From Planctomycetota bacterium (GTDB taxonomy: Bacteria > Planctomycetota > J058), in assembly GCA_023954375.1 (NCBI GenBank), contig JAMLIC010000003.1, forward strand, positions 358,088 to 422,087: a stretch of DNA of 64,000 bases, in the 5' to 3' direction. Of this stretch, positions 47,393 to 59,849 are shown in pieces. Positions within the stretch are counted from its first letter, which is position 1. Every line of letters begins with the position of its first letter. Below the pieces are notes generated by a model, which made no database searches, had not been told where the DNA came from, and was given only the letters and a program-made list of their open reading frames with translations. Both the position numbers and the translations under genes were made by a program.

Positions 47393-49887
47393 CCGTGACG
47401 ACCCCCGAGCCGCGCGCGACCGACCGGCGACGCCGTGGCCCGAGTGGTGCACCCGAGAGCCCGGACTGGCGCCAGCCGGTGAGCCCGGTCACGCTGGCGG
47501 CGATGAGGCGGGTCGGGCCCTACGAGGTCCACGAGCAGCTCGGCCGCGGCGGCATGGGCGCCGTGCACCGGGCCACGGACGCGCGCACCGGCGAGCAGGT
47601 GGCCCTCAAGCTCCTGGCCGCCGCCGACGAGCGGGCGCGCCGGCGCCTGGCGCTCGAGGCGCGCGCGCTGGCGCGGCTGCGCCACGAGCACGTGGTCGCG
47701 CTGCTCGACGTCGGCGAGGAGCGCGGCGCGCCGTGGCTGGCCATGGAGCTCGTGCGCGGCCGCTCGCTGCAGGAGCGCGTCGACCGCGAGGGGCCGCTCC
47801 CGCCGCGCCGGGCCGCCGAGCTCGTCCGCGACGTGGCCCTGGGGCTGGCGCACGCGCACGCCCTCGGGGTGCTCCACCGCGACCTCAAGCCGGCAAACGT
47901 GCTCCTGCCCGACGGCGGCGGCCCGCCCAGGCTCACGGACTTCGGCCTGGCCGGCTTCTCGTTCGACCTGAGCCGGAGCCGCCTCACCGCCACGGGCACC
48001 TTCCTGGGCACCCCCGGCTACTGGGCCCCCGAGCAGGCCGCCGGCCGCCCGGACGCGCTCGGGACGCACACCGACGTCTACGGCCTCGGGGCGCTCCTCC
48101 ACGCCTGCCTCACCGGCCGCCCGCCGATCGAGGGCGACTCCCTCGTCGAGGTCCTCGCGGCCACCGAGCGCTGGCGCCCCGAGCCGACGCGCGCGGACCC
48201 CGCGCTCGACGCGCTGCTCCTGCGCTGCCTGGAGAAGGACCCCGCCCGGCGGCCGCCGTCCGTCAACGCCGTGGTCCGCGAGCTCACCCGCTACCTCGCC
48301 GCGCCGCCCCGGGCGGCGGGCGTCCCGCGCCGCCGCGCCGTCGTCGCCTCCCTCGCGCTCCTGGGCCTCGGAGGGGCGGCGGCGCTCACCGCCGTCGTGC
48401 GCGCGCCAGCGCCGACCGCCGGGGCCCACGCGCCTCCCGCCGCCCTCTCGCCGGCCCGCTCCCCGACGGCGCCCGACGCGACCGGGACCTCCGCGGCCCT
48501 CGCCGAGCTGCTCGAGCGCGCCCGGGCCAGGTGGAGCGAGGGCGACCTCCCGGGCGCCCTCGTCGACTGTGACCGCGTCCTCGAGCTCGCCCCTCACCAC
48601 GTCGATGCGCTCGCGGGCCGCGGCGCCGTCAAGGCCCTGCTCGGCGACCACCAGGGCGCCCTCGCGGACCTCGACGCCGCCCTCCACCTCGACCCTCGTC
48701 ACGTCGACGCGCTCGAGAGCCGCGGCATCGCCAGGGGTCGGCTGGGCGACCACCAGGGCGCCCTCGCGGACCTCGACGCCGCCCTCCAGCTCGACCCTCA
48801 CCACGTCGACGCCCTCGCTGGCCGCGGCGCCGTCAAGGCGCTGCTCGGTGATCGTCAGGGCGCCCTCGTCGACCTCGACGCCGCCCTCCACCTCGACCCT
48901 CGCCACCTCCTGTCCCTCGCCAACCGCGGCGGCGTCAAGGCGCAGGTCGGCGACCACGAGGGCGCCCTCACCGACCTCGACGCCGCCCTCGAGCTCGACC
49001 CTCACCAGCTCATGACCCTCGCCAACCGCGCCGTCGTCAGGGAGCGGCTCGGGAACCTCCGCGGCGCCCTCGCCGACCTCGACGCCGCCCTCCAGCTCGA
49101 CCCCCGCCACGTCCAGGCCCTCGCCCTCCGCGCCGCCGTCAGGGAGCGGCTCGAGGACCTCCGCGGCGCCCGCGCCGACCTCGACGCCGCCCTCCACCTC
49201 GACCCTCGCCACCCCGAAGCCCTCGCGAACCGCGGCGCCCTCAAGGAACGGCTGGGGGACCTCCGCGGCGCCCTCGTCGACCTCGACGCCGCCCTCCAGC
49301 TCGACCCTCGCCGCCCCGAAGCACTCGCGAACCGCAGCAACGTCAAGGTGCTGCTCGGCGACCTCGAGGGCGCCCTCACGGACCTCGACCACGCCGTCGA
49401 GCTCGCCCCTCGCCATCCCGACCCCCTCACCAACCGCGGCAACGTGAAGGGACTGATCGGCGACCTTCGGGGGGCCCTCGTCGACCTCGACGCCGCCCTC
49501 CACCTCGACCCTCGCCACCCGCGGGCCATCGGAAACCGCGGCGTCATCAAGGAGCGGCTGGGGGACCTCCGCGGCGCCCTCGCCGACCTCGACGCCGCCC
49601 TCCAGCTCGACCCTGGCGACGTCCGACTCCGCGCCATCCGCGGCCGCGTCAAGGCGCTGCTCGGCGACCCCCGCGGCGCCCTCGCCGACCTCGACGCCGC
49701 CCTCCAGCTCGACCCTCACCACGTCGACGCCCTCGAAGGCCGCGGACGCGCCAGGGCGCTGCTCGACGACCACCAGGGCGCCCTCACGGACTACCAGGAG
49801 GCGCTGCGCCACACCTCGGACGAGGCGCGGGCCGACGAGCTCCGGCAGGAGGTCGCGCGTCTGCGCGCCCGGCTCGCCGGCGAGTGA
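47389..49887 (+). CDS. Serine/threonine protein kinase with TPR domain, paralogue 2
   Basis: 832 aa from the GTG at 47389, which overlaps the previous stop (GTGA). A later ATG at 47503 would start exactly where the kinase homology begins (MRRVGPYEVHEQLG), so the first 38 residues are uncertain. Kinase motifs are intact: GRGGMGAVH, VALKLL, HRDLKPAN, TDFGLAG, APEQ. A hydrophobic segment near residue 325 (VASLALLGLGGAAALTAVV) is the membrane anchor. The outer region again has 13 TPR units, here with many LDAALHLDP and LDAALQLDP repeats. It shares operon, architecture and sequence with the flanking kinases but differs in the TPR surfaces, which may give each a different ligand. Confidence 0.94.
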   Translation: MTVTTPEPRATDRRRRGPSGAPESPDWRQPVSPVTLAAMRRVGPYEVHEQLGRGGMGAVHRATDARTGEQVALKLLAAADERARRRLALEARALARLRHEHVVALLDVGEERGAPWLAMELVRGRSLQERVDREGPLPPRRAAELVRDVALGLAHAHALGVLHRDLKPANVLLPDGGGPPRLTDFGLAGFSFDLSRSRLTATGTFLGTPGYWAPEQAAGRPDALGTHTDVYGLGALLHACLTGRPPIEGDSLVEVLAATERWRPEPTRADPALDALLLRCLEKDPARRPPSVNAVVRELTRYLAAPPRAAGVPRRRAVVASLALLGLGGAAALTAVVRAPAPTAGAHAPPAALSPARSPTAPDATGTSAALAELLERARARWSEGDLPGALVDCDRVLELAPHHVDALAGRGAVKALLGDHQGALADLDAALHLDPRHVDALESRGIARGRLGDHQGALADLDAALQLDPHHVDALAGRGAVKALLGDRQGALVDLDAALHLDPRHLLSLANRGGVKAQVGDHEGALTDLDAALELDPHQLMTLANRAVVRERLGNLRGALADLDAALQLDPRHVQALALRAAVRERLEDLRGARADLDAALHLDPRHPEALANRGALKERLGDLRGALVDLDAALQLDPRRPEALANRSNVKVLLGDLEGALTDLDHAVELAPRHPDPLTNRGNVKGLIGDLRGALVDLDAALHLDPRHPRAIGNRGVIKERLGDLRGALADLDAALQLDPGDVRLRAIRGRVKALLGDPRGALADLDAALQLDPHHVDALEGRGRARALLDDHQGALTDYQEALRHTSDEARADELRQEVARLRARLAGE

Positions 49888-52364
49888 CCACCCTGGCGCC
49901 CGCCCGTGCTCCGGGCCACGCTGCGGGGGTGAGACGCGTCGGCCCCTACGAGGTCCACGAGCAGCTCGGCAAGGGCGGCATGGGCGCCGTGCACCGGGCC
50001 ACCGACACACGCACGGGGCAGGAGGTCGCGCTCAAGCTGCTCGTCAGCGCCGACGACCGGGCGCGCCGGCGGCTGGCGCTGGAGGTGCGCGCCCTGGCCC
50101 GCCTGCGACACGACAACCTGGTCGCGCTCCTCGACGCCGGCGAGCACGGGGGCTCGCCCTGGCTGGCCCTCGAGCTGGTCCGCGGGCGCTCGCTGCAGGA
50201 GCGGCTCGACCAGGAGGGCCCCCTGCCGCCGCGCGAGGCGGCCGCCCTGGTGCGCGACATGGCGCTGGCGCTCGACCACGCGCACCGCCAGGGGGTCCTG
50301 CACCGCGACATCAAGCCGGCCAACGTGCTCCTGCCGGCGGGCGGCGGGCCGCCCAAGCTCACCGACTTCGGCCTGGCCGGGTTCTCGTTCGACCTGAGCC
50401 AGAGCCGCCTGTCCGTGAACGGCATGTTCCTCGGCTCGCCGGGCTACTGGGCCCCCGAGCAGGCGCGCGGCGACACCGACGCGCTCGGGCCCCACACCGA
50501 CGTCTACGGCCTCGGCGCGCTGCTCCACGCCTGCCTCTGCAACCGGCCGCCGGTGGCGGCCGACTCGCTGTTCGAGGCGCTCGCGGCCGCGGAGACGCAG
50601 CGCCCCGCGCCGACCGGAGCGGACCCGGCGCTGGACGCCCTGGCCCTGCGCTGCCTGGAGAAGCTGCCCGCGGAGCGACCGGCCTCCGTGAGCGCCGTCG
50701 CGCGCCAGCTCACGCAGTTCCTGGCCGGCCGACCGCCCGGCCCGCGCAGGGCGGAGTTCGCCCGGCGGCCGGGGCGGCGGCTGATCGCGTCGCTCGGAGC
50801 GGCCGCGGCGCTCGGCGCCGGCCTGGTCGGAGCGCTCCACTGGCGCTCCTCCTCTCGCGGCCCCGGGCTCGTCCCCGCCTCCGACGCCCCGCCGGCGCTC
50901 GAGACGTCACCCTCCGCACCGGACAGCTCAGCCGCGCGCGACGACCCACCGCTCGTCGAGGACCCACGAGACGCCGACGCCCTCGCCGAGCGCGGCCTGG
51001 ACAAGGCGGCGCTCGGCGAGCTCCAGGGCGCCCTCGCCGACCTCGACCTCGCCGTCGAGCGCGACCCGAGCCACATGAAGGCCCTCGCCGCTCGCGGCAG
51101 GGTCAGGAGGAAGCTCGGCGACCTCCAGGGCGCCCTCGCCGACCTCGACCGCGCCCTCACCCTCGACCCCCAGGACGCGAACGCCCTGGCCGAGCACGCC
51201 CTGGTCAAGGTCGAGGTCGGCGACATGCAGGGCGCCCTCGCCGACCTCGACCGCGCCCTCACCCTCGACCCCGACCACGTGCCCACGGTCTACAACCGCA
51301 GCACGGTCAGGGCTCGCCTCGACGACCTCCAGGGCGCCCTCGACGACCTCGACCGCGCCCTCACCCTCGACCCTCACAACGCGCAAGCGCTGCGGAACCG
51401 CGGCGCCATCAAGCAGAGGCTCGGCGACGACCACCGCGGCGCCCTCGCCGACCTCGACCGCGCCCTCGAGCTCGACCCCGACCACGTGACCGCCCTCACC
51501 AACCGCGGCGCGGTCAAGGAGGTGCTCGGCGACCTCCAGGGCGCCCTCGCCGACCTCGACCGCGCCCTCGAGCTCGACCCCGACCACGTGACCTCCCTCG
51601 CCAACCGCGGCAGAGCCAGGGAGAAGCTCGGCGACCTCCAGGGCGCCCGCGCCGACCTCGACCGCGCCCTCGAGCTCGACCCCGACCACGCCAACGCCCT
51701 GGCCAGCCGCGGCAAGACGAGGGGGAAGCTCGGCGACCTCGAGGGCGCTCGCGCCGACCTCGAGCGAGCCCTCGAGCTCGACCCTCGCGACCTGGTCGCC
51801 CTCGCCAACCGCGGCGCGATCGAGGAGCGACGCGGCGACCTCGAGGGCGCCCTCGCCGACTACGACCGCGCCCTCGCCGTCGACCCCGACCACGTGCCCA
51901 CCCTCGCCAACCGCGGCGCGATCAAGGCGAGGCTCGGCGACCTCCAGGGCGCGCTCGCGGACATCGATCGAGCCCTCTCCCTCGGCCTCGAGAGCGCGGC
52001 GACCCTCGCCAACCGCGGCGCGATCAAGGAGAAGCTCGGCGACCTCCAGGGCGCCGTGACCGACCTCGACCGGGCCGTCGCCCTCGCCCCGCGCGACGTG
52101 GACACCATCTTCAACCGGAGCGTGGTGAAGACGCGCCTCGGCGACCTGCCGGGCGCCCTCGCGGACCTCGACCAGGTCCTCGAGCTGGACCCCGACCTCG
52201 TGGACGCCCTCCCCAACCGCGGCCTCCTCAAGGCACACCTCGGCGATCTCCCGGGCGCGCGCGCGGACCTGGAGCAGGCCCTGCACCTCGCGCCCGACGC
52301 GCCGTGGGCGGCGCTGGTGCGGCGGGAGCTCGCCCGGCTCCAGGCCCAGCTCACCCGCGAGTGA
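49884..52364 (+). CDS. Serine/threonine protein kinase with TPR domain, paralogue 3
   Basis: 826 aa, GTG start overlapping the previous stop. Intact kinase motifs: GKGGMGAVH, VALKLL, HRDIKPAN, TDFGLAG, APEQ. The transmembrane helix is near residue 300 (LIASLGAAAALGAGLVGAL). The TPR part has 13 units with consensus LGDLQGALADLDRALELDP; Arg replaces the Ala seen in the other two paralogues, and one unit carries an extra residue (GDDHRGAL). This is the most diverged of the three. It ends 90 nt before the convergent gyrB stop. Confidence 0.94.
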   Translation: MTTLAPARAPGHAAGVRRVGPYEVHEQLGKGGMGAVHRATDTRTGQEVALKLLVSADDRARRRLALEVRALARLRHDNLVALLDAGEHGGSPWLALELVRGRSLQERLDQEGPLPPREAAALVRDMALALDHAHRQGVLHRDIKPANVLLPAGGGPPKLTDFGLAGFSFDLSQSRLSVNGMFLGSPGYWAPEQARGDTDALGPHTDVYGLGALLHACLCNRPPVAADSLFEALAAAETQRPAPTGADPALDALALRCLEKLPAERPASVSAVARQLTQFLAGRPPGPRRAEFARRPGRRLIASLGAAAALGAGLVGALHWRSSSRGPGLVPASDAPPALETSPSAPDSSAARDDPPLVEDPRDADALAERGLDKAALGELQGALADLDLAVERDPSHMKALAARGRVRRKLGDLQGALADLDRALTLDPQDANALAEHALVKVEVGDMQGALADLDRALTLDPDHVPTVYNRSTVRARLDDLQGALDDLDRALTLDPHNAQALRNRGAIKQRLGDDHRGALADLDRALELDPDHVTALTNRGAVKEVLGDLQGALADLDRALELDPDHVTSLANRGRAREKLGDLQGARADLDRALELDPDHANALASRGKTRGKLGDLEGARADLERALELDPRDLVALANRGAIEERRGDLEGALADYDRALAVDPDHVPTLANRGAIKARLGDLQGALADIDRALSLGLESAATLANRGAIKEKLGDLQGAVTDLDRAVALAPRDVDTIFNRSVVKTRLGDLPGALADLDQVLELDPDLVDALPNRGLLKAHLGDLPGARADLEQALHLAPDAPWAALVRRELARLQAQLTRE

Positions 52365-52454
52365 CCGCGTTCGCCGCGCGCGAGCGCGGGGGGACCGTGG
52401 GGGCGTAAGCCGCGCGCCCTCGTCGGCCGCGCCCCCGAGACGAGTGACCGGCGG

Positions 52455-55097
<2,643 letters not shown>

Positions 55098-55107
55098 GTC
55101 GACTCCT

Positions 55108-55503
55108 TCAGCGCCCCCGCGGCCCGCCCGGCGAGCGGTCCTCGTCGGGGGCCCCGGTGACCTTGCACCTGAGGTCGGTGATCGGGATCGAGGTCTGCTC
55201 TCGAAGCCGGCTCAGCAGATCGCGCCGATAGTAGACCATGAGCTCGTGCGCGAGCGCAGCCGACCCGACCAGGACCGTCAGGACCCCTCCTCGTAAACCC
55301 TGGACCTCCGTCTGGGCCGCGATCTCGCGCCCGACGGCCTCACGCCACGCCTTCACCACGACCGACTTCTGGGAGCCCCGGTCGAGCCCTGCCGCCTCGA
55401 CGACCTTCGCGACCAGGTCGCCCACGGGGGCGGCCGGAAGCGATCGGGATCGGACGTGTGGACTCCCTGTCGAGCCGAGGTGCTGGTCCCGTGGCTTACC
55501 CAT
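55108..55503 (-). CDS. dciA: DUF721 replicative helicase loader DciA
   Basis: 131 aa from the ATG at 55503. The DUF721 core (WREAVGREIAAQTEVQGLRG, GVLTVLVGSAALAHELMVYY) is clear in residues 55-115. DciA recruits and loads the DnaB helicase in bacteria that lack DnaC/DnaI. The first 40 residues are polar and probably disordered. Its place between dnaN and gyrB next to dnaA is the common position for this gene. A more distant start is possible because the frame is open upstream, but no ribosome site favours it. Confidence 0.88.
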   Translation of the reverse strand: MGKPRDQHLGSTGSPHVRSRSLPAAPVGDLVAKVVEAAGLDRGSQKSVVVKAWREAVGREIAAQTEVQGLRGGVLTVLVGSAALAHELMVYYRRDLLSRLREQTSIPITDLRCKVTGAPDEDRSPGGPRGR

Positions 55504-55607
55504 GATAGCACAGGCGCTTCGGTCATGTGGCCCGGACGGGGTGACCCCGTGGTCCCCCTGTGGAGAACGCGTCCGGACGGGTGGCGGAGGGGGGGAGAGG
55601 GGGAGCG

Positions 55608-56753
55608 TCAAGCGCCCAGGTTCAGGGGCATGACCAGGTAGACGAAGAGCCCGCCGTCCTTGTCCTGCTCCTGCACGACGGCCGCGCTGCGGGTGTCCTT
55701 GAGCTGCAGCACGAACTCGGTCGTGGTGAGGACCTTCAGCACGTCGGCGAAGAACGCCGGGTTGAAGCCGATCGTCAGCTCGTCGAACGGGTAGTCGAGC
55801 GGGAACTGCACGCGGCTCTCGCCGACCTCGGGCACGCGCGCCGTGAGCTCGAGCCCCTCGCGGGCGAAGCGGAAGCGGACCGCCTGGCTGTCCTTGGTCG
55901 CCAGGAGCGACGCGCGGCGCAGCGCCGAGAGGAAGCCCTCCCGGGGCAGCTGCAGCTTCTTGTCGTGGCTCTTCGGCAGGACGTCCTCGTAGGGCGGGAA
56001 GTGCCCCTCGATCAGCCGCGCCATGACCGTCGCCTGGGCCGTGCGGAACTGGACCTGCGCCGGCTCGACCGACACCTCGACGTGCTCCTCGCCCGAGCCC
56101 ACGACGCGCTGGAGGAGCTGCATGGCCTTCGTCGGCACGACCACGAACACGGGCGACTTGACCGCGGCCTCGTCCGTCGGGCGCTCGCACATGCTCAGCC
56201 GCTTGCCGTCGGTCGCGACGAGCCGGAGGCGCTGGTCCTTGAGGTCGATCAGGATGCCGTTCATCGCGTAGCGCGTCTTCTCGGGGTGCGCCGCGAAGTG
56301 CGTCCGACGGATCATCTCGACCAGCCGCGAGGCGGGCAGCTGGAACGTCCCCTCGCCCTTCCAGGCGGCGAGCTCCGGGAAGTCCTCGGGCTCCTCGCCC
56401 ATGACGTGGAACCGCGAGTCGCCGGTGCTGATGATGCACCCCGCCCGCTCGTCGGTCTCGATCTCGACCTGCTCGCCCACGAGCTCGCGCAGGATCTGCT
56501 GGAAGCGCGCCGCGTTGACCAGGACGCGGCCCTCGCTGGCCACGTCGACGCGCTCGCTCCGCACGCGGATCGCCACGTCGAGGTCGGTGCCGGTGACCTC
56601 GAGCACGCCGTCGCGGGCGTCGAGCAGGAGGTTCTGCAGCACGGGCCGGGGGCTCTTCGCCGGCGCCACCGACGCGGCGATCCCGATCGCCTCGGCGAGC
56701 TCCTTGGCGTCGCCGCGGACCTTCAGGCACGTCTTCTCGACCATGACGCTCAT
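55608..56753 (-). CDS. dnaN: DNA polymerase III beta sliding clamp
   Basis: 381 aa. The clamp encircles DNA and tethers polymerase III. Three repeated clamp domains are seen: PVLQNLLLDARDG near the start, RYAMNGILIDLKDQRLRLVATDGKRLS in the middle (key residues MNGILI and ATDGKRL) and IGFNPAFFADVLK in the last. It ends VYLVMPLNLGA, equivalent to the usual MPMRL peptide-pocket edge. The ATG at 56753 has AGGAG six bases before; a longer frame is open but unsupported, and an ATG three codons later is possible. It is separated from dnaA by about 900 nt. Confidence 0.96.
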   Translation of the reverse strand: MSVMVEKTCLKVRGDAKELAEAIGIAASVAPAKSPRPVLQNLLLDARDGVLEVTGTDLDVAIRVRSERVDVASEGRVLVNAARFQQILRELVGEQVEIETDERAGCIISTGDSRFHVMGEEPEDFPELAAWKGEGTFQLPASRLVEMIRRTHFAAHPEKTRYAMNGILIDLKDQRLRLVATDGKRLSMCERPTDEAAVKSPVFVVVPTKAMQLLQRVVGSGEEHVEVSVEPAQVQFRTAQATVMARLIEGHFPPYEDVLPKSHDKKLQLPREGFLSALRRASLLATKDSQAVRFRFAREGLELTARVPEVGESRVQFPLDYPFDELTIGFNPAFFADVLKVLTTTEFVLQLKDTRSAAVVQEQDKDGGLFVYLVMPLNLGA

Positions 56754-57651
56754 GAGGCTCTCCTGGGCGGGATCATACGGGGCGCCACCGACAGCCCCGG
56801 ACCGTCCGCGCGACCGCTCGCGCGCGCCGGGGAGGCGCACACCAGGCCGCCCCGGGCGGCGGGCCTGCGGTCCGGGGCGGGCCCGGTTCGAGTCGGCTCG
56901 GTTCGGGTCGTGTGCGGGGCCCCTCGCCGCCCGCCTGTGGCCACGATTCTAGCGCCGCGCCCCGACGACGACGATGGAATTCTCTCGCGCGTGACCTCGT
57001 GTCGCGTCGAGCTGACGCTCCTCCTCGTCGTGCTCTTGCTCCGCCTCTCTCTGAGATGGATGAACCTCTTCGTCATCTTCTTAGAGCTTGTCGTCGTGTG
57101 GAGAGCGCGACGGCCAGGGGCGCGCAGGAGGCGACGCCCGCGCTGGTTGCGTCGGCGCCAGGCGCCCTCGCGGGCGTGAGGAGAGCGCGGGTGAGCGCGC
57201 GGAGAACCGCCCCCGGTTCTCGACGTTGCCATCGCAACCCTCGTCGCCGTCGTCGAGCGCTCCCCAGGTCGCTCCGGCGCGCTGAAAGGGCGACCGGGAC
57301 TCTCGACGCGTTGTCCCGCGGGTTCCCCTCGCGCCGGTTGAAGGCCGGGGCGCGCTTGCGCACAGGCGTTCCACGGGCCGCTGAAAGCGCCTCGCGTCAT
57401 GGGCGTGTGAAACGCCGCGTGCCCGTCGCGTCGCGATGGACGCCGCGTGACCGCGAGGAGCGGGCGGGCGGGGGCTCGATCGAGGGGAGGGCAGGCTCGG
57501 TTCGAGTCGAGCGGCGCTGCCCGACGCGCCATGGAGCGGGCGTTGGGGAGGCGCGGAGCGGCCCAGGCGCCGTCGCCCGGGCGCTCAGCGATCGCGCCCC
57601 CTCGCGAGCGCGTCACGGCAGGCGCGGGCGACCCCGAGCGGGCCGTCGTCG
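56754..57651. other. dnaA-dnaN intergenic gap, candidate replication origin
   Basis: 898 nt without a convincing gene in a region that is otherwise packed. Near-matches to a DnaA box (consensus TTATCCACA or its complement) are TGTGGAGAG at 57097, TTGCGCACA at 57356 and TGTGGCCAC at 56936, none perfect. The stretch 57040-57100 is clearly AT-richer (GATGGATGAACCTCTTCGTC) and could unwind. A 12-mer CGGTTCGAGTCG is repeated at 56884 and 57498. Position beside dnaA supports an origin; motif support is weak. Confidence 0.4.
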
Positions 57652-59079
57652 TTACCGGGACTGGCCGCGGAGGGAGCGCGAGTCGCGGCGCAGGTCCTCG
57701 ACGAGCTGCGCGAGCTCCGGCTCGGCCTTGATTCGCTCCTCGATCCGCTCGATCGCGTAGATCACGGTCGTGTGGTCGCGACCGCCGAAGTGCGCGCCGA
57801 TGTCGGAGAGGGTCAGGTCGGTCATGTCCCGGGCCAGGAACATGCAGAGCTGGCGCGGGAAGGCGATGCGCTTGGTCCGCTTCTTCGACTGCATGTCGGA
57901 GAGCTTGACCTTGAGGCGGTTCACCACGGCGTCGCAGATGTCCTGGATCTGCACGCGCGAGACCTCGGTCCCGAGCATGTCGGCCAGGACCTGCTGCGCG
58001 AACGGGAGGTCGATCCGCCGGTTCATGAGCGACGCGGTGCCGACGAGGCGGTTGATCGCCCCCTCGAGCTCGCGGATGTTCGACTCCATGCGCGAGGCGA
58101 GGAAGCCGACGACCTCGTCGTCGAGGCGCGTGCCCTTGGCCTCGCCCTTCTGCTTGATGATCGCGGCGCGCGTCTCGAACTCGGGCGGGTCGATGCGGGC
58201 CACGAGGCCCCACTTGAAGCGCGAGACCAGCCGGTCCTCGAGCGTCGGGATCTCGCTCGGCGCGCAGTCGGCCGAGAGGATGATCTGCTTCTGAGCGTTG
58301 TAGAGGGTGTTGAAGGTGTGGAAGAACTCCTCCTGGATGCGCTCCTTGTCCGCCAGGAAGTGGATGTCGTCGATCACCAGGACGTCGACGTTGCGGTACT
58401 TGTAGCGGAACTGCTCCAGCTCGCCGTCCTTGACCGCCTCGATGAACCTGTTCACGAAGTCTTCGCACGACAGGTACAGGATCTTCGCGCGCGGGGAGTG
58501 CTTGCCCAGGAGGGCGTGGCAGACGCCCTGCAGCAGGTGGGTCTTGCCCAGGCCCACGGCGCTGTGCACGAACAGCGGGTTGTAGGCCTGGCCCGGCGAC
58601 TCGGCGACGGCCAGCGCGGCGGCGTGCGCCAGGCGGTTGTTCGGGCCGACGATGTAGGTCTGGAAGGTGTAGTCGTCCTTGAGCTGGATGCTCGAGTCCT
58701 GCTCGAGCAGCCCGGGCGGGGCCGCGCTCGGCGCCGGCTCGAGCGCGGACGCCGGGGCCAGGGCGGGGTCGTCGTCGGTGGAGGCGTCCTCGTCGCGGCG
58801 CGTGATGAGCAGCTCGGGCGTGAGGTTCCGCTCGAACCCGACGCGCACCGCATCGCACAGCGTGTGCATCAGGTCCGACTCCTCGATCCAGCGCTTGACG
58901 AAGGGGTTCGGCGTGCCGATGCGCACGACGTCCTCGTCGACCCCGATGAGCTCGAGGTTGCGGAACCAGGTGTCGTAGATGGGCTTCTTGGTGCGGGCCT
59001 GCACGTGCTCCAGCACCCGCTGGAACCGAGGGTCGGCCTGGGCGAGGGGGACGGCGGCGCTCTCGGAGCTCTGCGGCAC
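57652..59079 (-). CDS. dnaA: Chromosomal replication initiator DnaA
   Basis: 475 aa from the GTG at 59079, which has AAGGA seven bases before it; a TTG two codons upstream (59085) is the alternative but sits only one base from that site. DnaA binds DnaA boxes and unwinds the origin. Domain I (FQRVLEHVQARTKKPIYDTW), a Pro/Ala linker, the AAA+ domain with Walker A VGLGKTHLL and Walker B VLVIDDIHFL, and the DNA-binding signature GGRDHTTVIYA near the C-terminus are all present. The gene heads the dnaA-dnaN-dciA-gyrB run. Confidence 0.97.
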   Translation of the reverse strand: MPQSSESAAVPLAQADPRFQRVLEHVQARTKKPIYDTWFRNLELIGVDEDVVRIGTPNPFVKRWIEESDLMHTLCDAVRVGFERNLTPELLITRRDEDASTDDDPALAPASALEPAPSAAPPGLLEQDSSIQLKDDYTFQTYIVGPNNRLAHAAALAVAESPGQAYNPLFVHSAVGLGKTHLLQGVCHALLGKHSPRAKILYLSCEDFVNRFIEAVKDGELEQFRYKYRNVDVLVIDDIHFLADKERIQEEFFHTFNTLYNAQKQIILSADCAPSEIPTLEDRLVSRFKWGLVARIDPPEFETRAAIIKQKGEAKGTRLDDEVVGFLASRMESNIRELEGAINRLVGTASLMNRRIDLPFAQQVLADMLGTEVSRVQIQDICDAVVNRLKVKLSDMQSKKRTKRIAFPRQLCMFLARDMTDLTLSDIGAHFGGRDHTTVIYAIERIEERIKAEPELAQLVEDLRRDSRSLRGQSR

Positions 59080-59433
59080 AGGCAAGTCCTTCGCCGATCA
59101 CTCGACGCGTCCCCGGGGGAGCGCGGAGTACGATCACGGGTCGCATGCGGGCTCGCCCGTGCGGGCCCGACAGCGGCATCCGGAAGTACGTGTGCGATGA
59201 TTCGCCGCGGCGTCGCGGCCGTGGGGAAAGTTATCAGGGGCCGCGGCACCTTTCCACCGCCTTTTTTCTCGCGCCGCAACCCACCATCGCGCCGACGTCG
59301 GCGCCCATCGCGCGTCGCCGCGCCGCGCGGCGCCCTCGTTGCATCGGAGTGACGCCACGGCTACCATCCCCGCCCGCGATGGATGGCCCGGCCGCGGCGA
59401 CGGGGGGCCCTCGTCCGGAGGCGGCCCCACCGA
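59080..59433. promoter_or_regulatory. dnaA upstream region with DnaA-box-like sites
   Basis: 354 nt between divergent dnaA and the bifunctional-nuclease gene. Around 59221-59275 are TTATCAGGG, CTTTCCACC (7 of 9 to the DnaA box) and a T6 run, in the most AT-rich part. These fit the dnaA promoter with possible self-regulation. Nothing else is seen in it. Confidence 0.45.
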
Positions 59434-59832
59434 ATGATCCGCGTCGAGCTGTCCGCGATCGTCATCAACGAGCGCTCCGACGAGCAGGTGATCGCCCTGC
59501 GCGAGGTCGAGGGCGAGCGGCAGTTCCCCATCGTCATCGGGATGTTCGAGGCCTTCGCGATCGACCGGATCGTCAAGGGGCGCGCCAGCGAGCGCCCGCT
59601 CACGCACGACCTCCTCGCCAACATGGTCGGCGCGCTGGGCGGCCGGGTCGTGCGGGTGGCGATCGACGACCTCCGCGACGAGACCTACTACGCCAAGGTC
59701 GTGGTGCGCCGGGGCGACGAGGAGGAGGTCTTCGTCGATGCGCGCCCGTCGGATGCGATCACGCTCGCCCTGAAGGTGAGCGTGCCCATCTTCGTCGCCG
59801 AGCGCGTGATGAACGCGGCTGCTCCCGGGTAG
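59434..59832 (+). CDS. Bifunctional nuclease family (DUF151) protein
   Basis: 132 aa from the ATG at 59434 (MIRVELSAIVI), preceded by GGAGG 12 nt upstream. The DUF151/BFN fold is shown by FPIVIGMFEAFAI, THDLLANMV and ARPSDAITLALK, the last being the most conserved family element. Plant and bacterial members have been reported to have both RNase and DNase activity, and this family is often found near replication or translation genes. The full domain is present with no fusion. It stands alone before the tRNA genes. Confidence 0.9.
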   Translation: MIRVELSAIVINERSDEQVIALREVEGERQFPIVIGMFEAFAIDRIVKGRASERPLTHDLLANMVGALGGRVVRVAIDDLRDETYYAKVVVRRGDEEEVFVDARPSDAITLALKVSVPIFVAERVMNAAAPG

Positions 59833-59849
59833 GATGGCCCGGCGACACG

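Noticed and set aside
46030..52310. 102-bp tandem arrays as satellite or CRISPR DNA
   Set aside because: They encode in-frame TPR units in three kinase genes; no spacers and no cas genes.
56881..56910. tRNA fragment suggested by GGTTCGAGTC in the dnaA-dnaN gap
   Set aside because: No acceptor or anticodon stem can be formed around it; only the short motif resembles a T-loop.
57081..57374. Open frames of 60-100 codons in the dnaA-dnaN gap
   Set aside because: Arg/Ser/Ala-rich, overlapping on both strands, without ribosome sites or recognisable domains.
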